A DNA stretch of 64,000 bases from Petunia secreta (Eukaryota > Streptophyta > Magnoliopsida > Solanales > Solanaceae): NCBI GenBank assembly GCA_029990175.1, contig JARKIP010000011.1, positions 6,324,001 through 6,388,000 of the forward strand, read 5' to 3'. The translations under genes were made by a program, and so were the position numbers. Below are positions 1-11,000 of this stretch, one piece after another. The notes beneath the pieces were generated by a model. It did no database searches. It was given only the letters and a program-made list of their open reading frames with translations, and was not told the DNA's origin. The first letter of the stretch is position 1. Every line of letters begins with the position of its first letter.

Positions 1-452
1 CATACCCATAGTTCTTTCAAACTTTCTCTATACTTCATATTATGGCCACGCAATCCATCACTTCTACCCATTTACAACAACATAAAACTTATTTAGTCTT
101 CCTCTTTATATGATGATCTGCACGTAATAAGGTTTACTTGACTCACAATGATTATTATTAATTTTAAATCTTCTTATTGATAGTGTCACGAGACTTAGAT
201 AAAGTAAGGATTGTTAAAGGGATAGCTCATGTTTTTGTCATTATGTTTCAAAGAATGTCATGTTTACACCTCCACTTTTCACTTTAGTTTAAATTTAATA
301 TATGTTGTGCTTTATGTTAGAGCTCCATGAGAGTAAAGTTAGAACTAGATCTAAGGTTTGAACTTCAAGATGCCAATATATCCGCATACCATTTGAGGTA
401 CTTCATTCAAAACTTAAAATTTAAATATATTTACTAAATTATCTTAACACAT
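1..452. other. AT-rich sequence with no recognised feature
   Basis: I see no open frame with recognisable protein content, no RNA gene and no clear repeat structure here. It is ordinary AT-rich plant intergenic DNA ahead of the first small transposon. Confidence 0.5.
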
Positions 453-455
453 ATA

Positions 456-999
456 GGGGTCGTTCTGGCTTTTGTTTTATGCGGGTATTAACTATTAATG
501 CGGGTATTAGTAATGTGGGTATTAATAATGTGTGTATTAATAATGTGGGTATTGATAATACGAGTATTAGTTATGTGGGGTTTAATAATGTGGGTATTAG
601 CCACACATATATTATAGCGTAGGGATTATTTGTTGAATCACTGATATATTACAAATTAACAAAAAATATTATTATTTAAAATATTTATTTACTCCTTAAA
701 TAAAATTTTAAAATATCCTTATTATTATGAGGGTTAATTTTGTCATTTTAAATTTTAATAACTGCATTATTAATACCCACATTATTAATACCACCTTCTA
801 GCCCGCATAAAATAATACATAGATTCCCGCATTAATAATGCGGGTATTAATAATGCGGAATATACAAAAACACAACCAAACGTTGCACTAATTTTATGCG
901 GGTATTAAAATTTCACAGAAAACCAACCGAACGCTGCGCTAAATTAGTGCGGAGTTTTGTGCGGGTATTAAGTTGCTTATACAACAACCGAACGACCCC
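456..999. mobile_element. MITE with 3-bp TSD and reiterated subterminal motif
   Basis: A 544-bp noncoding element is bounded by near-perfect terminal inverted repeats, GGGGTCGTTC at the left and GAACGACCCC at the right. It is flanked by the trinucleotide ATA on both sides (453-455 and 1000-1002). The interior is packed with variants of GCGGGTATTA, about ten in direct orientation, with a few inverted copies near 770-800. A 3-bp duplication and a GC-rich TIR point towards PIF/Harbinger-like MITEs, but ATA is not the classical TWA target, so the superfamily is not fixed. Confidence 0.8.
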
Positions 1000-1002
1000 A
1001 TA

Positions 1003-2068
1003 GAGTTAAAACTACTGAGTTCAATTGAACGCATAACTTACGGTGTACATCTACCCCTATCTAGAATTAATAGAAGATGTTTCTTTTGCCAACAATAAGA
1101 GCATAAATGATCCCAAAAATATAACATAATTACAAAGAAGTACTGAATAATTAAGTTAGTATTAAACCTTATTATAATGACTGCGTTTGTCTGAAAATTT
1201 TATCGCTATTATAATGAGGTGTTGTTATATATCTATACTGACATTTGATGTTTCGTTCTCATTTATCTATTACAAACGAGAAGTACGCCAAGAAATTATA
1301 TTTATGTACCTTATATGTTATAAATAAAAATAAAATACTTGTTAAATTTAAAATCTCAATAGCTTTTCGAATTTATTTAATTAAAAATTGAAAAGACTAA
1401 TACTTATAAATCCATAATTAGTTCTATCGTACTGACAAAGAATCAAAATCTTAAGAAACATATGCATTTAAAACTAACTAAAATCTATTTTTTTAAATTT
1501 GACGCAAAAATTCTATAATTGTAGGTTGTTTTGTAAATTCTAGTCTCTCAATTTAACACCTGAATTGGCGAAGATTTTTGTCCAAACTTTCAGCAAAAGG
1601 ACATACAAGAGCTTTCCTGGAAAGCCGTCTAAGAGTTTAATAATTGACTCTTATACCTCATCACAAGTAGCAGTAGATTTCCTTTGAAAGCTACTAAGAT
1701 CTTAACTGTTTCTATAATTATTTTATAATTTATATTTGTACTACATTTTTCTTATAAAATATTACTATTACATAAGTATGAGTGTTATGGAGGAGTAATT
1801 TTACAAAGAATATTACTACTCTTATAGTTAGAATAATGACATAAAGAGGAAAAATATAAAATGAAAAATCTCATTCTCGAGGAAAAAATTAAAATGAATG
1901 TAGCTTAAAATGAAATGAAGTAGAAATGTCAAATGAGCGAGAGGGAGAGGAACCTGTTGCGTCGACAAATTTAGGATACTGCGAATCTGAGATATTCAGT
2001 TTCCTGTCTTACAATAAATTTCTGCAATTCCAAAAGCGTGTCATATAGAATCTCCATTACCAACAATT
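1003..2068 (+). other. Upstream region and probable promoter/5' UTR of the GOS11-type gene
   Basis: About 1.07 kb of AT-rich sequence separates the MITE from the ATG at 2069. I see no other gene. It should hold the promoter and 5' UTR, but no TATA element or start site can be fixed by eye. The initiator ATG has A at -3 and G at +4, a good plant context. Confidence 0.4.
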
Positions 2069-5000
2069 ATGGATCCTCCTACCTCGTGGGACTCCCTGCG
2101 AAAGCAGGTTTCTTTTCTTGCTTTTATTATAATTATTTTAATTTATATTGATCATTTTGTGTCTTTCACATTTATTAATTTGATTTGGGTTGATGAAATT
2201 GGATATATCTTGAGTATTTTGTTGGATTTCACGACTTTTGAATATATTAGTGAATTCTGAAGCTGAAAGGATAGCTTTTTACATATTTTTTTTTTTTACA
2301 ATTTACTTTTATTTAATTGGTAGCATAGCTGCGATTCAAGAGTATTGCCTGAACGCGGGATGTTTCGTGCAATGGGCTGCCTTTTTCTTGAATCAAGAAA
2401 TGAAAAAGAAAAAAGCATATGCTCAATGTGTCTAGAAATATGAATTTCTCTTATTTCAGATGTAAGGTCAACTTGCATTATGGAATTGAATAGTTTTCTA
2501 ATACAGCACCAAAGTTTTCTCCTCGTCAGGTCATGTTCGACAAACCTTCAGCCATTGGTTTCTGGATGGAAGTGTTTGTGCTCAACATTTGATTGTTTCC
2601 GGACCTTTTTAAAGTATGCATGTTTAAAGTGCTGTAGATTCGCCCTCGGGGATACCTCGGTTATAAAAGAAGAAGAAAAAAGTATTACTGTAGACTTTCA
2701 ATGAATGCAAAAACTACGATCACACACTTCAGGCCACGCAAGTAAAAGCTTATGGTTTGCATATCAGTTATGGACATTATGTGGAACATGTTTGGTGTTG
2801 AACGGGTAATGCTGGCTCCATAAAAGGAATTCTATTAGAATGGAAGTTCAGAAGGAAGAGGCAGAGAAGTAGAGTAAACTGTCCTTACACTTATGTGGAG
2901 TCCACATTGTCGACCATATAGAAGGTCAAAGGAATTGTGTTTGAATGTAGGTTCAGGAGGTAGAGGCAGAGAAGTTGAGCTTGTTTGAATTTACTACCCT
3001 AACCTTAGGTGGACCTAATAGAAGGAGAGAAGTAGGAGCAGGTCCAAGGTAGTGGAAAAGGCTTTTGTACAAATTAGACATGATTGAAAGAGCCTTTGTG
3101 TGAGTGTGCGAGCGCGCGGGCGCTCGTAAATCTCTGTAACATTTACCCTTCTGTACATAGCACAATAGCACCAACAATTTTTTTAAAAAAAACTTGTCCC
3201 TTAAAGAAGCAAGACGGCAATATTGCATCTTTTTCCTCTACTGCTTAGGTCACGTTAGTCAAACCTCCAGACATAGTTTTGTGGATGGATGTGTTTGTGC
3301 TTAACCTCTAATTGTTTTTGGTCCTTTTCATAGTATTAAAGTTGTAGACTCGCTTCCAAGGCTTTGGTTTAGTGGTAAGGGCACAATGCGTGATTTGTGG
3401 GCTCGAACCCTAGCACAGACAATTCTGGTATTAAAGTGGAGAAGGGTAGGGGGCGAGCCTATTATCTAGCAAATCCGAACCATGTGCCCACTGGTCTTCG
3501 GGGATTTCTCGGTTATAATAAAAGTTCTATAGACATCATTGAATACATGAACTAAGACCACACATTTCAGGGCATGCAAATTTGGAGTCTCCAATTTGAT
3601 CTTCTGCTTGATCTCTACCTAGGTGAGTGGGTTAAGACATGGAACGTAAAGGTTTATGGATTGAATCATTTATGGACACTATGTGGAACATGTTTTGTGT
3701 TGAATGGGTAATGCAGGCTCTGTAAGAGGAATGCTATTAGAAAGGAAGTTCAAAAGGAAGGCAGAGAACTAGAAAGTAGAGCTCGGAAGTAAATGTCCTT
3801 ATGCTTATGTGGACCATAAAGAGGGCCAAAGGAATACTGTTCGAATGAATTTTACGATGTAGAGACAGAGATTTTGAGCTTGTTTGAATTAACTATTCTA
3901 ACGCTTAGATGGACCATATAGAAGTAGAGAAGTAGGAGAGGGTCCAAGGTAACGGAAAAGTTCCTTTTGTACAAATTAGACTTGATCAAAAGCATTCTTG
4001 TGTAAATGACTGGAACACATTTGTTTCTGTGCATATTTGGAGCACCTACGCTATATCAGTTAGTCACTGATTGGATGTTCTTCATAGTGAATCACATCTG
4101 TATGTAGTCATCTACTTTTTTACACATCATATATGCGTAATTTTCCCCTTTGATCAGTAAATTTTACAACTTCTCTTAAAATAAAGGCTTACATATGAAA
4201 GGCCGAACTTGTTTTTTGGCAGTTAGAGGCTAGATAAAGGCCCAAGGACAGTGTATGGGTGGTGCTAATTATATGTATCTTGATCGAGATAAGGTTCTCA
4301 ATGAGAATAGTTTATTGAATATACGAGGAAATTCCTGGAACTGCATTTCTTGTTACTTTATTTTGCTGGTTGTTTCTTCCTTATTGGTGGGTTTTATGAC
4401 CAGGCACGGAAGCTTGAAGCTCAACTGGATGAGCAGATGCATTTATATCGTAAAGTTGTTTCCACAAAAGTTGACAGTGCAAATGATAATGATCTTGAAT
4501 CCAGTATAAATCAGCTACTCAAGCAGCTTCAACAAGTAAATTCGCAAATGCAAGCTTGGGTTTCATCTGGAGGATCCGAGATTTTTTCTCATACGTTGAC
4601 TCGCCATCAAGAAATTCTTCAGGATCTCTTTCAGGTACTTTAAATTCTTTTTAATTTGTTCCATTGTCACCCTGTTATTGACAATAGCACTACAAAGACA
4701 AGGCACGGAAACTGTTTTCTAGCAGAATCATGCCAAGCAAATTATCATTCCTCATTTATGGAGTTCTAAGATGAATATAAGTTGTATAACATTGAGAAGT
4801 GAGGTCATGCATAGGAGGTGATGTAGATCCTAAGGCAATTGGACAATTTAATATTCATTTTATTAATTATGTTATTATTATCATTTAGTGATAAAGTTTA
4901 TCCTTATCCTTATTGTTATCTTGCTAGATTAGATTAATTTATCATTATCTTTTATTTTATCATTATCTCTTAATTAGAGATAAAGTTTATCTTTTAGGAT

Positions 5001-8000
5001 TTTACCAACGTTCCCTACTATAAATAGGGTCTCCCTGATTCACTGTTAGACAGTTCAGTTGATTAATAAAAGTTGAAATCTAATTCCTTCTTTTAATTCT
5101 TCTCCCTTATCTCTATTCTTCTTCCAATTCTCCATTTCCCTTATGATGCTACATCAATTTTGATATCAAAGCCTTTATCGATTCTGACTTCATGGATCTA
5201 TATTCTTGTACTTCTACCCACTACGACCCCAAAGCCGTCAATGACTTATTATTGAAAATGATGGAAACTACCTCTCGTATGATCCAAAAATTCGACGACA
5301 TTCAGAATAAGTGGTCTGTACGCTCCATGACACTCCCTGAAGCAGCAGAAATTTCGGATGTGGTTAAGTTGGTAGAAGATAAGCAACATACGGTGGAGGT
5401 TTGCGATGTTCAGGTGTTCGACAAAATGTTCGAATATTCCACAGAGACCAAAGCTCATATGTTCGAAGAAGGTTCTTATTGTTCTTCCAAAGTTTTTATT
5501 GATATTTATTCAGATGATACAATTTTTGTCACTGCAATAAACTCTCATTTTGAAAAGGAATCATTAGTGGAGGAAAACAATGTGAATGTGAGATTTGAAG
5601 GTTCACACATAGACCTTGTTAAGCAGAAGAATCATCCGTTATATGTTGCTACATGGATTCATAAGGATGGATTTTATTTGCTTGATCCAATTATTTTGGA
5701 ATTATATCACCAGTCATACTAGCTGGAGTCGAGTTTTGATCCACCCGAAGAGAATGATGTAGATCCTTAGGGAATTGGATAATATAATATTTATTTTATT
5801 AATTAGGTTATTATTATCATTTAGTGGTCGATTTTATCCTTCTCCTTATCGTTATCTTGCTAGATTAGATTAATTTATATCTTTTATTTTATCTTTATCT
5901 CTTAGTTAGATATAAAGTTTATATTACGTGCGTAGGTCTAGGGCTTTTAGATTATTATTATTAATAATATTATTATTATTCTAGAATAAGATTTATGTTT
6001 TCTAGTTATTTAAGGATTAGGGTTTTTTTATTATTCTAGAATATTCTTTAGGGTTTCTAGTTTCTTAAGGGTTAAGTCTTCTTATTGGATGTAACTCCTT
6101 ATTTAAAGGGCACATTAGATGAATGAAACCTAAGTGATAATTCAACAAAAGAAACAAGAGATCAGAGTTCTCTCTTAATGAACTCTAAAGTCAAAGCTTC
6201 CTTTAACGAGCCTAAGGTGAGAGTTCCCTTTAATGAGCCTAAGGTTGGAGGTCCCTTTGATGAGCTCTGTTATCTTCACCACCCCGTGACCCGATCCTGG
6301 GAACATAACAAATTGGTATCAGAGCCTAACACGAAGGGCGATGAAATCAAATTAGTGGAGGAGGCATTAGCAGCTATGGAGGCAGCCCTAGAAGCTAGGG
6401 TTTTTGTCATGGAGAAACTCTTAGAAGACATTGAGACCAATACAAGTGTGAAGCAAAGGAGAGGATGTGGATAGCTTTCATCAGTCTTATCCAGATTTTG
6501 AGCTTGAGGACAAGCTCGTTTTTCAGGAGCGGAGTAATATTACGTGCGTAGGTCTAGGGCTTTTAGATTATTATTATTAATAATATTATTATTATTCTAG
6601 AATAGGATTTATGTTTTCTAGTTATTTAAGGATTAGGATTTTTTATTATTCTAGAATATTCTTTAGGGTTTCTAGTTTTTTAAGGGGTTAAGTCTTCTTA
6701 TTGGATGTAACTCCTTATTTAAAGGGCACATTAGATGAATGAAACCTAAGTGATAATTCAACAAAAGAAACAAGAGATCAGAGTTCTCTCTTAATAAACT
6801 CTAAGGTCAAAGCTCCCTTTAACGAGCCTAAGGTGAGAGTTCCCTTTAATGAGCCTAAGGTTGGAGGTCCCTTTGATGAGCTCTGCTATCTTCACCGCCC
6901 CGTGACCCGATCCCGGGAACATAACAGTTTATCTTAGGATTTTACCAACGTTTCGTACTATAAATAGGGTCTCCTTGATTCATTATTAGACAGTTCAGTT
7001 GATTAATAAAAGTTGGAATCTAATTCCTACTTTTAATTCTTCTCCCTTATCTCTATTCTTCCTCCAATTCTTCATTTCCCTTATGGTGCTACATCAGGAG
7101 GGCTCTTAGTTTTTGCTATGCTTAAAATCGAGTTGGTTCTACTTGTTTCTTTGCTATCAAAACCATGTAAGTTCCACCTCTTGGGCTACTGAGTGTATTG
7201 ACTTGCCATTGAACAGCCTTAAGGTCCAAATCCAAGATGAAGTGAGACACCAATAATTTGGGCTGAGCATGTTAACACAGTTTGATGAGATGTAAGAGCA
7301 AACTGTATGACAGAGACCTATTCTTAGAAACAGTATCACATCGTTGAAGAAACAGTAGGTAAGTATGAGGTCTGAGACCAGGGTTCGAATTTTAGCAGAG
7401 ACATAAAAGGTAGGTGATCTCTGCTCTTCAGGATGGATCTCTTGCTGTGAATGTAATATTAAGTAAGTGTAGCCCTTGACATCCCAGTTTCTTCATTTCC
7501 TGGTGGTAATTGTGCTCGTTTATTTCTAAACAAATGGAGTAACCAACTGCTTCTGTCTTTGACTTTTTTGTGTACTTTTGAATTAAAATGACAGAAAATG
7601 CAAAAGTTAGCTATTAAAAAAAAAGAGAAGAAAAAGCACTATAGTACCATTTCATCTCATTAAGTACGGACTTTATGATAGTAAAAAAGCGGATCTATGC
7701 ATACATAGCCATACAGAAAGGCGGACAAATATGCTTATCTACAAACTGCATCCAGTCATCTTACCTAATTGGAATCTATGTGCTTGAAAAATGTAGAGTT
7801 ACAAAAACTTTAGGCAGAAAGAACATTTAGTCCTCTTCAGACGCTCTCCGGCTCCCTTCTTTCGAGATGGTCCACATGAGACTAGAGTAGCCATAGGCCA
7901 CGTTCTGCTTCTCTTCCTTATATTTCTTCATTTTCCCAGTTAAGCAACATATTGTTGGCAGTAGCAGAATCACCAATGTAATTCCAAATAAACTCCACAA

Positions 8001-11000
8001 AGAGCCCATAACTGGTAAATTAACTGTGTAGTAGCAGATATAGTTATCACTTGAGCTCTTGAACATGAAGCATCAACTTACACGAATTTTTTCACCCAGG
8101 TTTCCAAAACAATTTGCATCGTCATTAATCAATTCAGCCAATTAGCTTAGTGAAATAAAGACATGCAGTTGGTGAAACACGAAATTGGAGGCAAATACTT
8201 CTGTTGAAGACCTTTTACCCTTTGCATAGGTTCTGATTTTACCATCCAGTATAGCAGTTTCCACCCACTTCCCATTGTTTCCACCCACTTCCCATTTCCA
8301 CCGGACATTTGTGTTTGTATCTGCCAAGGGGTGTACAATGGATCCAATCTGTGCGAGTATAAATCAACTTACCTACTGATACATAACTATGCAAGCAGGT
8401 CTTTTGACTTGAGTCTAAACATTGCTCCCTTCATAGCTGTACAGTAATAGAATATTTGCACAGTATTCTGCGATACTCCAAGTAATGTCAGGATACTAGT
8501 CGACATTCATCATAATTTCGTGAAACAAGATTGTGTAACTTTTTGATTTATTACTAATTTAACTATGTATTGATTCACCGTTCACTGATAAAAAGAGCTT
8601 ATTCCGTTAATTAATGGTCCAGTGAACGGGAAAAACTCCAAGTTACTATTCAATATAAAAAGGCACTTCTTCAACCTGAACATTGAATTCTGTCATGTGA
8701 GATCCCAACCTTGCAGTGAATCACTGAAATTTCTTATCAAAGAACCATAATAGATATCAAGAAACTCAGTATACAAATTTTATGTCATTGACTGTGACTT
8801 ATTAGCAAGTGATTCTATGTCAATGGATCACATTATTGTATTTCTTTCACATGGGATTTTGAAAAAATGAAGCATCTGATTAGAGTCATTCTGTTTGGAA
8901 ATAAATGCAATTACCGATAGCCAATTTGTAATGTCTAGTATCATGACTGGCTATGATTCTTATTGAAGGAGGTGGTTTATACTACTAAAGAGAACTATAA
9001 CTCCTGTTCGATTGTAGGAGTTTAATCGGCTTCGTTCAAGTTACAGAGCTAAGAAAGAGCATGCATCACTGCTTGATGATTTTAGGGAATTTGATCGGAC
9101 TAGATTAGATCTGGAAGATGGCAGCGGGTCTTATGATCAAGCACTGCTTAGTGAGCGTGCATCCCTTCATAGGAGTACTGGACAGGTATATCTCAGTAGT
9201 AATTTCTTTTTTTCTTATCCTATGAGGAATGAAATTTCTTTGATATTCTCATGATGTTGAAGGCATGTGAACAGACATCTTTTTCAATATGAGCTAATGT
9301 AATTCGCTGTTTCAGACCTGTGAGGAAATTAGAAAGTTCTGATGCTACTTATGAAATTAGAAAGTTCCAATGCTACTTGTGTGTCTCTCCAGATATAATC
9401 AGAACATTTAGAAATTGCTTTGAAAGTACTTTTACGTGTTGTTTCTTGTGCAATGGGGATCTTATGTTTCTTCAAATATAGGATAGTATGGTAATAGTCC
9501 TGATTAGGGGTATCAATGGTTTTTCGAAAACCGACATAACCGACCGAATCGAACAATACCGAATTTTAGGTTCTTTACAATAAAATCGTAGGTTCTTATG
9601 CAAAGTCATAACCGTACCGATTATTAGATTAGGTTTTTTATTCTACAAAAAGAAACCGAAAAAATTACCGAACCAAACCGAATACATTTATATGCATAAA
9701 AAAATTCTTTATATATGAAACTGATATAGATAACTATATATAATTTACGTAAGTCTAGAAAAATGAAGCATAAATTGTTTAACCTTACTCTTTAGAGTGA
9801 AATCAGTAATGCCCAATATTCCAACCTACTGTAATAGTGCTAATACTACTACTGATTGAAACTAACATGCTTCAATAGTATAGTTCTTTTTTCTAGTATC
9901 ACATTCCAAATTCCCTTAACTCTAGCTCTTGCAAAAGTAACAGATTTATTGTAGCACCTCTTTATGGTCAATTTACGTTCTTATGAATTTTGTTCACTTT
10001 AGGTGAAGGTTTAAACTCTTTTCAAATTCATGTCGTCTTATGTTTATTTTGAACTTTGATTTAGTATAGAACAATATATTATAGTTAAATATCTTTTTGA
10101 AAAAGTAAATGAACGTGAGTTTAATATCGAAATAATATAAATAATTATTTTACTTTTTGGTAATTCATTTCAACCCACTCTCTCATAATTTTGTTTTGAG
10201 ACTAGGTATTTCAAAGTCTCTCACTACCGCAAGTTGTAGTGAATCATTTTGGGCACCAATCACCAAATATTCAATTGAATATGATATCATTGTTGTCTCT
10301 ATTATCGTTTACCTAGTTGAGATAAAAATTTATATTTTGGTTTAGTCACTAGAAACATATGAATTTTGTGATCGGGATACATATTTTTCAATATTGTCTT
10401 GTATGTCAAAAACACAATTTTGTTTGTGTAGTAGTTTTAGACAATATTTGAAGGAAAAAAACTGAAAATTAACCGAACCATACCGACACCGAAATGATTA
10501 GGATGGTTTGAAAAATTCACATTTTGGTTATGCATGCTAGAATAACCGAAAAACTGGTATGGAACAAAATTTTAAAAATAACCAACCGAACCGAACCATT
10601 GACACCCCTAGTCCTGATACTACATAAGTGTAGTAGTTAGCATTGCCCAATTTCAGTTTACTTAAGACACCCTTAATAATTCGTTGCCAACATATGGTGA
10701 ATTGATATTTTTGTGTTAACTTCTCAACACTATATGCTCAGCTTAACAATTCTTGGCTGTATCCCATTTTTCTCTCTTTCCTGCACAGTCCCAATACATC
10801 CTAGTTTTTCAGAAGGACGTGTACAGCCAAGAAATCGATGGGGTTGTGAAATTTTTATGGAGACAACAAAAAATTATCAGAAAGTAAAAGTGATTCAAGG
10901 AGGAAGGAGTTTTCTGGGCAATGCCACAACTAGCTAGCATGGGCAGGAAGCATTTGGTGTTTTTTCCTTATTTAGACCAAGCCAATCTTTCATTCTCCTG

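Larger units (their letters stand above)
2519..4013. repeat. Diverged tandem duplication inside GOS11 intron 1
   Basis: About 600 bp at 2519-3112 reappears at 3237-4013. Shared landmarks include TATGTGGAACATGTTT (about 2779 and 3679), GAGCTTGTTTGAATT (about 2977 and 3878), TAGAGAAGTAGGAG variants and TTTTGTACAAATTAGAC. The second copy is longer because it keeps a nearly full SINE that is almost lost from the first. Open frames here are short and unrelated to known proteins. Confidence 0.8.
4819..7096 (+). mobile_element. Short nonautonomous LTR retroelement in GOS11 intron 2, host of a nested TRIM
   Basis: The element has termini TGATGTAG...CTACATCA and a perfect 5-bp target duplication GGAGG (4814-4818 and 7097-7101). 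Excluding the nested insertion it is about 1.28 kb. The 5' LTR is followed by a primer-binding site related to the initiator-Met tRNA complement (TTTGATATCAAAGCC, two changes from the usual TGGTATCAGAGCC). A purine-rich run, GAAGAGAA, precedes the 3' LTR. There is no protease, RT or integrase. The internal 598 bp is almost wholly one ORF (5192-5722). It lies in the sense orientation of the host gene. Confidence 0.85.

Noticed and set aside
3365..3410. tRNA gene suggested by A and B boxes
   Set aside because: No cloverleaf; the body is a SINE flanked by target-site-like repeats.
7382..7390. GGTTCGAAT as part of a tRNA gene
   Set aside because: No acceptor stem or anticodon arm can be folded around it; at most a SINE relic.
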